Positions 53,354-62,368 are shown, counted from the stretch's first letter. The stretch: 64,000 nt of DNA from Flavobacterium panici (GCF_903819335.1 NZ_CAIJDE010000029.1:347741-411740); one strand, 5' to 3'. The notes: generated by a model from the sequence alone, not told the origin. Numbers and translations: made by a program.

Positions 53354-53794
53354 ATGAAAAAAATAGTTGAATACCGCAAGTTACTAAACGTAGAAAAAAC
53401 TGCAGAGTTAAAAGATTTAAAAACAATTTATCGTAATGCGATGAAAGAATCTCATCCTGATAAATTTGTAGGAGACGACGCTGGTTTAAAAGAGGCAGAA
53501 GAAAAAAGCAAAACAATCATTGAAGCTTACCACTTTTTAGTAAGTATTCACCCTGATACTATTAAACTTAATTTACCTGAATATACAGAGACAATTTCAA
53601 CTTGCACGATTACAGATTACAAATTTGTAGAAGGGCGTTTGATTATTGATTTTTCTAACGGAAGTGTTTACGAATACATTAGTGTTCCTAAAGCAACTTA
53701 CGTGAAAATGGTAAATGCTGATTCTCCTGGAAGATTCGCAAAAAGACACATTTTGAACTCTTTTACCTGGAGAAAGAAAACAAATCAAGAATAA
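53354..53794 (+). CDS. J-domain plus KTSC domain protein
   Basis: A 146-residue protein. Residues 5-60 form a DnaJ-like J domain with the HPD motif (MKESHPDKFVG) needed to stimulate Hsp70. Residues 85-146 form a KTSC domain (YKFVEGRLIIDFSNGSVYEY and SPGRFAKRHILNSF), a small module thought to bind nucleic acid or protein. No zinc or Gly/Phe region is present, so it is not a full DnaJ. The role is unknown. A promoter box precedes it and an intrinsic terminator follows. Confidence 0.85.
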   Translation: MKKIVEYRKLLNVEKTAELKDLKTIYRNAMKESHPDKFVGDDAGLKEAEEKSKTIIEAYHFLVSIHPDTIKLNLPEYTETISTCTITDYKFVEGRLIIDFSNGSVYEYISVPKATYVKMVNADSPGRFAKRHILNSFTWRKKTNQE

Positions 53795-53815
53795 ATTTAT
53801 TCGAAAATAATTCAA

Positions 53816-53841
53816 AAAGCACTCTTCTTACAGAGTGCTTT
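53816..53841 (+). terminator. Terminator of the J-domain/KTSC gene
   Basis: A 10-base stem AAAGCACTCT/AGAGTGCTTT, a 6-base loop and a T-run. Confidence 0.88.
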
Positions 53842-54011
53842 TTTTATGGCTTAGTATTAAAAAAACTCTATATTAGCATTCAAAACAATAAATAAATAAG
53901 AGTTTTAAATCAATTAAACGTCTCAAAACACTTGATTACAGGACATTTAGACACAAAAAAACTATAACAAAATTTTAGGTTACAAAATTCTATATGTTTT
54001 ATAATTTTAGA

Positions 54012-54019
54012 TACTTTTG
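54012..54019 (+). promoter_or_regulatory. Promoter -7 box of the TlpA-like gene
   Basis: TACTTTTG fits TAnnTTTG, 34 bases before the start codon of the DUF4369 lipoprotein. Confidence 0.5.
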
Positions 54020-54053
54020 TTGCACAAATCAATTAACTAATTAATTTTTTATA

Positions 54054-55220
54054 ATGAAAAAAATACTTTTTTTACTTACAGCTTCTGCAGCTATCATTTC
54101 ATGCAGTAAAGTTAAAGACGGAGAATACCTAATTACTGGTACTGCAAAAGGAATCGAAAACGGAAAAACTATCATTCTACAAGGACAAGATCCAGCTACA
54201 AGAATGACAATTGCGTTAGATACTGTAAAAGTTGAAAATGGAAAATTTGAAATTAAAGGAAAAGTTAAAGAACCAGCTTTCCATACATTAATACTTCAAG
54301 GTGCTAACGGACCAATCCCATTTATCTTAGAAACTGGAGAAATCAATATCGAAATTGACAAAGACAGCATCCATAAATCTAAAATTTCTGGAACTTACAA
54401 TAATGACGAGTATGTAAAATTCAATGATGATCTTACAAAAACTCAAAAAAACTTAATTGATTTTCAGAAAAAGAATACTCAAAAAATGCAGCAAGCGCAG
54501 CAAGCTCAAGATACAGCAACTATCAACAGCTTGATGAAACAATACATGGAAATCCAAACAGAAGTACAAGCTAGTACTAAAAAGAAGTATTTAGCTTACG
54601 CTGAAGGACACCCAAAATCTTATATCTCTGCCTTGATTATTCAAAGTATGATTAATGATCCAAGCAATGATATCAAAAAAACAGAGAGTTTATACAACGC
54701 TTTAGACGAATCTGTAAAAAACACAACTCCTGGTAAAGAAATCAAAACTAGACTAGGTCAAGCTAAATTGCCTGCGGTTGGTGCATCAGCTCCTCCAGTT
54801 GGCAGCGCTAAATGAAGAGCAGATTTTTCTGCGCCAAATCCGCAGGGAAAAGTAGTTTCGCTTAAAGAAAGTTTAGGTAAAGTTACTATCGTTGATTTCT
54901 GGGCTTCATGGTGTGGACCATGTAGAAAAGAAAATCCAAACGTTGTAGCGATTTACAAAGAATTACATTCAAAAGGATTAAACATTGTTGGCGTTTCTTT
55001 AGACAAAGATGCGGAACACTGGAAAGAAGCTATCGCAGCAGATGGTTTAACATGGACACATGTTTCTAACCTTAAATTCTGGGATGAGCCAATTGCAAAA
55101 CAATATAATGTTGAATCTATTCCCGCAACTTTTATTCTTGATGCGTCAGGAAAAGTGGTTGCTCAAGACTTAAGAGGTCCGGAATTAAAAGCAAAAATCG
55201 TAGAATTATTAGCAAAATAA
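54054..55220 (+). pseudogene. DUF4369-thioredoxin (TlpA-like) lipoprotein interrupted by an in-frame TGA
   Basis: The first part (54054-54815, 253 residues) has a lipoprotein signal (ILFLLTASAAIISC), a DUF4369 domain and a helical linker, and stops at TGA (54813-54815) in GASAPPVGSAK. The same frame goes on without another stop to TAA at 55218-55220 and encodes a full thioredoxin domain: DFSAPNPQGKVVSLKESLGK, VDFWASWCGPCRKENPN with the CxxC, and SIPATFILDASGK. No ATG, GTG or TTG start precedes the thioredoxin part, so it cannot be made alone. The intact gene would give a 388-residue envelope thiol-disulfide protein. The stop may be a nonsense mutation, a sequencing error or a read-through site. 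Confidence 0.85.
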
Positions 55221-55241
55221 TCCTACTTTTGAAATAAAGTT

Positions 55242-55268
55242 AAAAAATCTCCCTTGTGGAGATTTTTT
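55242..55268 (+). terminator. Terminator after the TlpA-like gene
   Basis: An 11-base stem AAAAAATCTCC/GGAGATTTTTT with a 5-base loop, 22 bases after the distal stop at 55220. Its position shows that the whole 54054-55220 stretch was one unit. Confidence 0.85.
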
Positions 55269-55336
55269 TATTTTATTCAATTCCAATGAATTAAAAAATA
55301 ACTTTAAAATAACTTTAAATTAAGTTCTTTTTTTGT

Positions 55337-55366
55337 TTGCAAATCTAGAAAACGTTGCTATCTTTG
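55337..55366 (+). promoter_or_regulatory. Promoter of tRNA-Tyr
   Basis: TTG (55337-55339), 19 bases, TATCTTTG (55359-55366): a full match to the Bacteroidetes consensus, 38 bases before the mature tRNA 5' end. Confidence 0.8.
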
Positions 55367-55404
55367 CCACCGCTTAGAACAACAAAGCACAACAAATTGA
55401 GATC

Positions 55405-55485
55405 GGGGAGATACTCAAGCGGCCAACGAGGGCAGACTGTAAATCTGCTGTGTGAACTTCGCAGGTTCGAATCCTGCTCTCCCCA
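55405..55485 (+). tRNA. tRNA-Tyr (anticodon GTA)
   Basis: Acceptor GGGGAGA (55405-55411) pairs with TCTCCCC (55478-55484). The anticodon stem GCAGA/TCTGC encloses the loop CTGTAAA with GTA at 55439-55441. A long variable arm, as in all bacterial tRNA-Tyr, precedes the T-arm with GGTTCGAATCC. The 3' CCA is not encoded. Confidence 0.97.
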
Positions 55486-55550
55486 CAAAAAGGGTAAAAG
55501 AAGTAAAAACGAAAGTTTTCCAATCTTTTGAAAACCTTTAAAAAGTGGTA

Positions 55551-55580
55551 AAGCCTGCAAATCGTAAGATTCGCAGGCTT
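55551..55580 (+). terminator. Terminator of tRNA-Tyr
   Basis: A 13-base stem AAGCCTGCAAATC with its near-complement GATTCGCAGGCTT, a short loop and six T residues, 66 bases after the tRNA. Confidence 0.85.
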
Positions 55581-55641
55581 TTTTCATTTAAGACAGTTTT
55601 CAAACTTTATAAAATACCCGAAATATGTTTCTGTTTCCTTA

Positions 55642-56604
55642 TTAAAGATCCTGTTGTTCCAGCCATTTTAAAATTGATTGGTTAGTTTCTTCAGGATTTT
55701 CTTGCTGAATCCAATGACCACAATCAAGAGTAACAACCTCTAAATTAGGAACGATATTTTTTAGGTTTTCAGACTTTGGAATCGTATCCAGATTACCATA
55801 TATCATAAGAGTTGGTTGATGAATGATTGGGATTATATCTGCCATTAAATGCCAGTTTCTATCCAGGTTTCTATACCAATTTATACCTCCTGTAAACCCT
55901 GAGGATTCGAAGGCAGAAATAAAAACAGATAGTTCTTTATCGCTCATCAAGGGATCCCCAAGTGGTTTTTCTTCTCTTGCAAGATTAATCATTAGCATTC
56001 CAGGTTCAGGCGGTGTGAGAGGGATGTTTTTTCGGAATATGTTACGAAGGAACCGGGATTTGTTTTTGTTCATTATAGCATCTGCTACTCCTGGTTGTCT
56101 ATTGAAGTGAACAAAATAGAAGTTCTCTCCAAATATTGCTTCCATCAACTCAATCCATGGTTTATCTCCACGATCTTGATAAGGTAAGGCCAAGTTTATT
56201 ACTTTATTTACCCGTTCAGGATGCAATAGTGCCAGACTCCAAACGACATTTGCACCCCAGTCGTGACCCACAAAGGCAGCATCCTTATAACCAAAATGGT
56301 CAAGTAGTGCAATAAGGTCACTTGTTAAGTGTTCAATGTCATAATCCGTTATTTTGGTCGGACGAGATGAATTACCATAGCCGCGTTGATTTGGAACAAT
56401 TACGTGGTAGCCGGCATCAACAAGAGACTGTATCTGATAACGCCAAGAAAATGCATGCTCTGGAAAACCGTGGCAGAGAATGATAGGTTTTGCTGAATTT
56501 TGTTGACCTGCTTCAAATACTTCCAGCACTACACTATTAACTGAAATCATTGTAGCCTTAGGAAATGAGATGGGATTAAATCCTGTCTTTATTACGTTTG
56601 TCAT
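55642..56604 (-). CDS. Alpha/beta hydrolase, epoxide hydrolase-like
   Basis: The start at 56604 (MTNVIKTGFNPISFPKATMI) is preferred to 56676, since the extra 24 residues look non-coding. The 320-residue enzyme has the oxyanion motif HGFPEHAFSWRYQ, the nucleophile elbow AFVGHDWGANVVW with Asp (typical of epoxide hydrolases and dehalogenases), and the catalytic His in VTLDCGHWIQQENPE. A cap region with Tyr candidates lies between. It would open epoxides, and haloalkane use is the alternative. It follows a WYL regulator gene by 80 bases on the same strand. Confidence 0.87.
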   Translation of the reverse strand: MTNVIKTGFNPISFPKATMISVNSVVLEVFEAGQQNSAKPIILCHGFPEHAFSWRYQIQSLVDAGYHVIVPNQRGYGNSSRPTKITDYDIEHLTSDLIALLDHFGYKDAAFVGHDWGANVVWSLALLHPERVNKVINLALPYQDRGDKPWIELMEAIFGENFYFVHFNRQPGVADAIMNKNKSRFLRNIFRKNIPLTPPEPGMLMINLAREEKPLGDPLMSDKELSVFISAFESSGFTGGINWYRNLDRNWHLMADIIPIIHQPTLMIYGNLDTIPKSENLKNIVPNLEVVTLDCGHWIQQENPEETNQSILKWLEQQDL

Positions 56605-56684
56605 TTTTATTCCTTTAAAGATTATTAATGATGCAAACTTATAGCTGGAAAGTGACAGCCTTATGTCAGGGGTCAAAAAATAAA

Positions 56685-57374
56685 TTAGTGATAGGTGCTA
56701 AAATACTCTTCCAGGGTCATTTTGTGTGGTTCAAATTTGTCTGTAAGTATTTCTAATTCATTGATTCTGTCTAAACGAAAAAAACGAAACTTTCTTCTTA
56801 ATCGACAATAGGCAACTAACAACCAATTTTCTGTACTCAACAACGCAAATGGTTCGATGTTTCGGGTTGTGGGTTCATTTTTCGCATTGGTGTATTCAAT
56901 TTTTACAACACGAAAATTTGTCAATGCAAATTGTAAGTCAGATAAATGACTACTGTTTCTTTCCCGATTGTTATTCTGGTCAAATCGTACTCTTTCTGAA
57001 AGTAAGTTCGCTTTGTCTAGTATGTTGTATTTTAAGACTGCTTTTACTTTTTCAATAGCTTCAGTATAATCTTTAATGAATGAAGTGTCTTTGTTTTGAA
57101 GAACTAATTGTTCTGCGGTAATTAACGCATTTGCTTGTGCTTCTGTGAACATTACGGGAGGCAGTCTGTAGCCCTCCATTAGTGAATAGCCTTTTCCATC
57201 TTCTGTAATTATTGGAACTCCCGATTGTTCAAGTGCCCTAATGTCTCTATAAATTGTCCGATTGCTTACGTTAAATTTGTTTGCAAGAGTTGTTGCCGTC
57301 AAAAGTCGTTTTGTTTGCAATTGTATTAAAATTGCAGTCAGTCGTGAAAGTCGTGTAGTCTCATTTTCGTTCAT
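56685..57374 (-). CDS. YafY-type HTH-WYL transcriptional regulator
   Basis: A 229-residue protein with an N-terminal helix-turn-helix (LTATTLANKFNVSNRTIYRD, residues about 20-40) followed by IRALEQSGVPIITEDGKGYS, the usual wing. The C-terminal WYL domain from about residue 140 includes the motif WLLVAYCRLRRKFRFFRLDR. WYL domains sense small or nucleic-acid ligands. It is directly upstream of the epoxide hydrolase-like gene and probably controls it together with itself. Confidence 0.88.
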   Translation of the reverse strand: MNENETTRLSRLTAILIQLQTKRLLTATTLANKFNVSNRTIYRDIRALEQSGVPIITEDGKGYSLMEGYRLPPVMFTEAQANALITAEQLVLQNKDTSFIKDYTEAIEKVKAVLKYNILDKANLLSERVRFDQNNNRERNSSHLSDLQFALTNFRVVKIEYTNAKNEPTTRNIEPFALLSTENWLLVAYCRLRRKFRFFRLDRINELEILTDKFEPHKMTLEEYFSTYH

Positions 57375-58049
57375 TTTTTTTGACTGTCAATGTTTCAAGG
57401 GGAATTTTTGGTATTACGGCTGAAGTTTTGTTATTACAACGGGTTTGGAACTAAAACTCCTTTTTGGATTTAAGTTTAAATGAATTTGAATTTCTTGCAA
57501 CTAACATATTATATAAACTTATTTAATAAAAACGGCATAGCAAAACGCATACTTATAGTAAAATTTGGAATGCTCATAATTACAGTAATGGGAATATTTA
57601 AAATTCCTATTGGTTTAGCATCGCATTCACTTATACTCATTAGATCTGGGATGATATTTTTTTCAAAACTACCTGTATTGAAGTCCAAAAAAATCATTAT
57701 AAATAGTGATTTTTTATTTCCCATAGTTATATCATGCAACAGGAACTGCTCATGGTGTTTTTAAAAGTAAAAATCCATAAAAACAAGAAAGAGATTTAGG
57801 CTTGAATATTATTAATGAGAAAAACTCAAATTGGCGTAAAAGTATCATGGAAAGGTTTTTTTCTACCTTTCCTTTTATTTCATAATAGGACAAATTTGCA
57901 ATGTAATTTAAACATAGCAGAATAAAAATATTTATATATGCTATTTAGATTCAAATAGTCCATTATAACATAATAATTTTCTATAACGGATGTGCGCGCT
58001 GTGAGCCAATAAAAATAGTCAATCAATCGCAGTAATCAATTACCACATT
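57375..58049. other. Non-coding stretch without recognisable gene
   Basis: About 675 AT-rich bases. A 94-codon plus-strand frame (57480-57764) and an overlapping minus-strand frame lack any family signal, signal peptide or ribosome binding site, so I do not call either. Given the broken fragments just downstream, it is probably decayed DNA. Confidence 0.4.
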
Positions 58050-58139
58050 ATGAAATTAAATTTTTTCCTGTTCGCATCACTAGTTGTAATGACAGCAGTT
58101 CAAGCACAAAATCCCGGAAGAGTTTTAGGAATACTATAA
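58050..58139 (+). pseudogene. Signal-peptide start of a secreted protein, cut off after 29 codons
   Basis: Encodes MKLNFFLFASLVVMTAVQAQ, a clean type I signal peptide, then NPGRVLGIL and a stop. Such a start without a mature protein points to the 5' remnant of a secreted protein gene. It overlaps head-on with an inverted fragment of a peptidase-like gene. Confidence 0.5.
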
Positions 58140-58204
58140 ATGACTTCGTCAGTTTTTACTTCCGGTACTGTAACAGTCACCAAAACCTTATCATCTTTTA
58201 CATC
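58100..58204 (-). pseudogene. Inverted fragment of an M61-type peptidase N-terminal domain
   Basis: The minus strand reads DVKDDKVLVTVTVPEVKTDE then VIYSIPKTLPG and a stop. The VKDDKVLVTV...IYSIPKT-PG pattern is that of the N-terminal domain of M61 (glycyl aminopeptidase-like) proteins of Flavobacteria, which normally continue with GTYSEDNYG. Similarity ends at PG, where the junction with the plus-strand signal-peptide fragment lies. Identification is from memory of the family. Confidence 0.45.
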
Positions 58205-58205
58205 G

Positions 58206-59063
58206 CTAATTAATATTTACTTCTACAGTTTTGTTTGCAATTAATATCCTTCTGATTTTTTCTACGTTTTTGATCTTGATTCCCTCTCCCTCCACTAACT
58301 TTAAATCTTCCAAAAACTCATCTCTAAAAGTTAAGGTAGATCCTTCAAATGGTAAATCTTTTAATTTTATATAAAGAGCCTCTGCTTTCTTATAATCTCC
58401 TTTTAATAAAAGCAGGAGCGGCATATTAGAAAGCGGATATTTTGACTCAGGATCATACTTCATACTTTGGTTTAAATAGTACTCTACATCATTTAATTTT
58501 TGAGTTACAATGCTGTACCAGGCCAAACTATTATAATGTATCCCCATTTGTTTCTTTGTTAAGCTATCAGGAGCAATTTTATAATAAGCAGAGTCTAAAG
58601 TAACCAAACCGAGGTAGTGAGCCCTTATATCCTTATTTGTTTTTAATGATGAAATACCAGACTTTAAAAAGTAGGCTCGATACTCTTTTATATGATTCGC
58701 ATCTGAGACAAATAATGCCTTTGATTTAGCATCTGAAGTATAATTATAAGAAATCAAGCTGATTTTATATTTATAAGCAACATCATCATTTGATTTTAAG
58801 ATACTTGGAATCAATAAATCAGCTTTACTTATATCTTTTTCCTGCAGATAATATTCATAAAATTTGAGCATAACATCAGGACTTTTACCATTAATAAGGT
58901 TTTTTAAGTTTTTCTTTTTTAAATTAAATTCATCTCGTATAGTGTCTAATGTTTGTATTTTATTATATTGGTAATCTGCCTTAGGCTTTATATTTGCCTG
59001 ACATGTAAAAGCACTTAGCATCAGTATCACGCGAAATATTATCATTAATATTATTGATTTCAT
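58206..59063 (-). CDS. Secreted hypothetical protein with helical repeats
   Basis: A 285-residue protein with a signal peptide (IILMIIFRVILMLSAFTCQA) and an all-helical body. The region HYNSLAWYSIVTQKLNDVEY, then LNQSMKYDPESKYPLSNMPL and GDYKKAEALYIKLKDLP is TPR-like. It ends with a segment EFLEDLKLVEGEGIKIKNVE. The family is not recognised. It lies 62 bases downstream of the multicopper oxidase gene on the same strand and may belong to the copper group, perhaps as a periplasmic scaffold. Confidence 0.6.
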   Translation of the reverse strand: MKSIILMIIFRVILMLSAFTCQANIKPKADYQYNKIQTLDTIRDEFNLKKKNLKNLINGKSPDVMLKFYEYYLQEKDISKADLLIPSILKSNDDVAYKYKISLISYNYTSDAKSKALFVSDANHIKEYRAYFLKSGISSLKTNKDIRAHYLGLVTLDSAYYKIAPDSLTKKQMGIHYNSLAWYSIVTQKLNDVEYYLNQSMKYDPESKYPLSNMPLLLLLKGDYKKAEALYIKLKDLPFEGSTLTFRDEFLEDLKLVEGEGIKIKNVEKIRRILIANKTVEVNIN

Positions 59064-59125
59064 TTTTAAAAATTTATTTAAAATGTAATTACTTGTTTTT
59101 AGTTAAATTATGTTGATAAGTTATC

Positions 59126-61279
59126 TTAGTAATTTAGGTTAAGACCAAATCCTATCCCCATATCACTATCATAATGTGTTGTAATTCCAAAGTTCTTTCC
59201 GGCAATATATTTTAATCCTGCCATATATTCCTTGTCGGTATTCCACATCAAATTCATTCTTAATCGCTTTGAAACCGGAATATCTTTTCGTTCTAATTGA
59301 AAACGTATTTTACCGTCTGTAAAGATTTCCGTTTGCGCTACTACAAGCATTGGCAGAGTATAGTTTACACCGGCAGAAAATACAGCCCTTTTATCTTTAG
59401 TGCTGGTTTGTCCAAATAAATTTTGCTCCTGTTCACCCACTTCCATTTTTCTTGATCTCCAGTCAAAACCTATAAATGGCATAAGCCATTGCATTTTTCC
59501 AATATAGCGGCCGATATGTGTTTCGGTTTCGTAGCCATGCATATTATTATAGCCTAACCTCCACTCTGTTCCAATACTCCAACGTGTGTTTTGAAACATT
59601 GCTTCTCCATCATTACCGTTAGTGGCAAAATCATTTTCTGCCATGAAATGAAATTTTCTGTCATCAGCAAAAAGCATACGCTTGGCTAATTTTGGATTAG
59701 GAATTTCGGGATTTAGTTTTGAATTTTCATAACTAAAAATCCTTCCCATACCGCTCATCATGTGGTATAAAATATGACAATGAAAAAACCAGTCTCCATC
59801 TGCGTTAGCATTAAATTCTATAGTATCTGTTTCCATCGGCATAATGTCGACCACATTTTTAAGAGGCGCATAATCTCCCTGCCCGTTTATTAATCTAAAA
59901 TCATGTCCGTGTAAGTGCATGGGGTGGCGCATCATAGAACCATTATGTAAAATAATACGAACGTTCTCTCCTTTCTTTATAAGGATTTTATCAGTTTCTG
60001 ATACTACTTTATTGTCTAAACTCCATACATAACGATTCATGTTACCGGTAAGCTCAAATTTTAATTCTTTAACAGGTGCATTTTCAGGAAGGTTAGTTTT
60101 TGACGTCGCTTTCAGCATTGCATAGTTTAATGTCTTGATCTCAGCAGATCCGTCAGTTATCTCAGGATACATAACAGCGTTCATATCCATCTGATTAAGT
60201 GCCATTGTCATGCCCATATCATCCAAATCGCCATTCATTTTCATCATACCGTTCATCATCTTCATGCCTTCAAAATATTTCAATTTCGGTAATGGCACAC
60301 TTGAATGTTTAGTTCCTTCCCCCAGATATAAAGATGCTGATTTAGTACGATCTTCAGGGGTTGCCAAAAATTCATAAGATGTATTTTTCTCCGGAATGGT
60401 TACTACAAGATCATAGGTTTCAGATACAGCTATTAATAATCTATCAACCTCAACAGGTTCGACATCATTACCATCATTTGCTACAACAGTTATTTTACCG
60501 CCTGCATAATTGAGCCAGAAATTGGTTGATGCCCCCCCGTTCGAAACTTGTAAACGAATCTTATCACCAGCTTTAAATTGATAAAGCTGGTTTTTATTTT
60601 TACCATTAATTAGAAATGCATTATAATATACATCACTCACATCCATGGCATTCATTCGTTTCCACTCGTTGGTCACTTTGGTTGAAAAATATCCTTGTTT
60701 TATGGCTTCGGTATAACTTTGTGTAGTACCTTTTTTAATTGCAAACCAATCACTGGCATTGTGTAAAAGCCTGTGGATATTTTCAGGATTCATGTCGGTC
60801 CACTCGCTCAAAACTATCGGAACTGAAGGTAAATCATCTATACCTTTTCTAAAGGTTTTATCTTCTGGCTTTTTATTTATTATAAATGCCCCGTACATAC
60901 CAATTTGCTCCTGAAGACCGCTGTGGCTGTGATACCAGTGAGTGCCGTTCTGAATAATGGGAAAAGTATATTTATAAACCGTATGAGGTTTTATAGGCAT
61001 CTGAGTCAGATATGGAACTCCGTCTTCCTTATTGGGCAAAAACAAGCCATGCCAATGAAGAGAAGTTTCCTCATCCATTTCATTATGTACATAAATCTCT
61101 GCAGTATCTCCTTCTGTAAATGTAAGTGTCGGCATTGGAATTTGTCCATTAACAGCAATTGCTCTTTTAGGTTTACCAGTGAAGTTTACCAAAGTGTCTT
61201 TTACATATAAATCATAACGAACGACTCTCTGCGCATTTACTGTTAAAGTAAACAGCAATAATATATAGAGTATTTTCAT
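59126..61279 (-). CDS. Multicopper oxidase (CopA-like) with C-terminal barrel-like extension
   Basis: A 717-residue secreted protein (signal ends at about VNAQ, residue 17). All copper motifs are present: HWHG (residues 75-78), HWYHSH (114-119), and near residue 455 HPMHLHGHDF and then HCHILYHMMSGM. A Met-rich stretch (MKMMNGMMKMNGDLDDMGMT) lies before the last cupredoxin domain, as in Cu(I)-oxidising CopA/CueO proteins. Residues about 545-717 are extra and look like outer-membrane strands similar to CopB (TRWSIGTEWRLGYNNMHGYE, ending MGIGFGLNLNY). It would oxidise Cu(I) in the envelope. Confidence 0.9.
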   Translation of the reverse strand: MKILYILLLFTLTVNAQRVVRYDLYVKDTLVNFTGKPKRAIAVNGQIPMPTLTFTEGDTAEIYVHNEMDEETSLHWHGLFLPNKEDGVPYLTQMPIKPHTVYKYTFPIIQNGTHWYHSHSGLQEQIGMYGAFIINKKPEDKTFRKGIDDLPSVPIVLSEWTDMNPENIHRLLHNASDWFAIKKGTTQSYTEAIKQGYFSTKVTNEWKRMNAMDVSDVYYNAFLINGKNKNQLYQFKAGDKIRLQVSNGGASTNFWLNYAGGKITVVANDGNDVEPVEVDRLLIAVSETYDLVVTIPEKNTSYEFLATPEDRTKSASLYLGEGTKHSSVPLPKLKYFEGMKMMNGMMKMNGDLDDMGMTMALNQMDMNAVMYPEITDGSAEIKTLNYAMLKATSKTNLPENAPVKELKFELTGNMNRYVWSLDNKVVSETDKILIKKGENVRIILHNGSMMRHPMHLHGHDFRLINGQGDYAPLKNVVDIMPMETDTIEFNANADGDWFFHCHILYHMMSGMGRIFSYENSKLNPEIPNPKLAKRMLFADDRKFHFMAENDFATNGNDGEAMFQNTRWSIGTEWRLGYNNMHGYETETHIGRYIGKMQWLMPFIGFDWRSRKMEVGEQEQNLFGQTSTKDKRAVFSAGVNYTLPMLVVAQTEIFTDGKIRFQLERKDIPVSKRLRMNLMWNTDKEYMAGLKYIAGKNFGITTHYDSDMGIGFGLNLNY

Positions 61280-61282
61280 ATT

Positions 61283-61846
61283 TTAAAGTGTTTCAATGGT
61301 CTTTCCGCAAGTCATCATCTTGGCTCCATAATAAGGATTTTTAATTTCCTTTTCTCTGCTTAACCAATTAGCATCCTCCATTGGACAATATTGATAATAA
61401 ACAGGCTCTGATGATTTTGAAACTTTAATCAGATCGTGCAGGTTTTTTGATAGTGATTTAAAAACCTTTCTTTGTTTATTTATATCCTGCGAATTAGAAA
61501 TATTTTCGGCATCTGCTAATAAAGCTTTAGATAGTTTCATCCAAATTGTATGTTCTTCCATTTTTAAACTTTCCATCTTTACAGCAGTAATAGCTGTTTT
61601 GAGTTTTTCTGCGTTTAAGGAAGCTGATTTACTATCGGTTTTTACCAAAGATTCATTTACAAGGAAATAGGAATCATAAACATTCTGCAGCTGATTGTTT
61701 TCCAGAGAATCGCTAATCATTATATTATTAGAAGTACTATTTGATATTTTTGATGCTGTACTTGCTGAATTTAAAAAATTAGCACTGAACGAAAGGATTG
61801 ACACCAATAAAAGTATTGCTGTCATTATTTTTTTTAATGAATACAT
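61283..61846 (-). CDS. DUF3347 family secreted protein, copper-associated
   Basis: A 187-residue secreted protein (MTAILLLVSILSFSANFLNS). The helical body fits DUF3347 (VYDSYFLVNESLVKTDSKSA). The C-terminal YYQYCPMEDANWLSREKEIK and NPYYGAKMMTCG carry Cys and Met that could bind copper. DUF3347 domains often accompany CusB-like or copper proteins in Bacteroidetes. It ends 3 bases before the multicopper oxidase gene begins, so the two are co-transcribed. Confidence 0.83.
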   Translation of the reverse strand: MYSLKKIMTAILLLVSILSFSANFLNSASTASKISNSTSNNIMISDSLENNQLQNVYDSYFLVNESLVKTDSKSASLNAEKLKTAITAVKMESLKMEEHTIWMKLSKALLADAENISNSQDINKQRKVFKSLSKNLHDLIKVSKSSEPVYYQYCPMEDANWLSREKEIKNPYYGAKMMTCGKTIETL

Positions 61847-62005
61847 ATAGTTGTTTTTTTAAAATCAAATAAGTTAATAAATTACATATTGACAGAAATA
61901 CTTATAATCTGTAAATAGTAATTAACTGAAAAAATTGAATAGAAAAGATTTGACAGCAGAATATTAAGTGCTAATTTGATACACTTATGGATGTCACTTT
62001 TGAAT

Positions 62006-62368
62006 TTAACCTATTTTTGGTTTCAAAAAAAGAGAAGAATAACCCGAAGAAATAGAACTTTCAGGATGATTGAATTTTTGATTTTTAGTGCCAAAAAAAT
62101 AATTTCTGGTTTTTAACGATGTTTCATTAAATACTAAAAAAACACCTGCAGATGGTGCGCAAATGCATTTAGAATCTTTACAATTATTATCACAGCAATG
62201 ATTCTTTTTACCCATATGCCCAGCAGCACAACAATCTTTTTTACTATTAGTTGAAGACATTTGTGTGGTGGAATGTCCTGTTTTAGATTTACTTACACAA
62301 GCAAAAGTGTTACTAGGCATTATAAAAAAGCCTAATAATAAAAATGCTAAAAAGTAAAATTTTCTCAT
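62006..62368 (-). CDS. Secreted Cys-rich protein at the head of the copper group
   Basis: A 120-residue protein with a signal peptide (FLAFLLLGFFIMPSNTFA). The middle is rich in Cys, His and Met (DCCAAGHMGKKNHCCDNNCK and CIC), which suggests binding of soft metals such as copper. The C-terminal part is basic and Ser-rich. It lies 159 bases upstream of the DUF3347 gene on the same strand. The metal role is inferred from composition and place. Confidence 0.65.
   Translation of the reverse strand: MRKFYFLAFLLLGFFIMPSNTFACVSKSKTGHSTTQMSSTNSKKDCCAAGHMGKKNHCCDNNCKDSKCICAPSAGVFLVFNETSLKTRNYFFGTKNQKFNHPESSISSGYSSLFLKPKIG

Noticed and set aside
54813..54815. TGA as a selenocysteine codon
   Set aside because: It lies in the linker between domains, not at a Cys position. 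The CGPC active site is intact downstream, and I see no obvious hairpin of the bacterial SECIS type right after it.
57480..57764. 94-codon plus-strand frame as a gene
   Set aside because: No signal peptide, no family motif, no promoter or ribosome binding site, and it lies in a stretch with decayed fragments.
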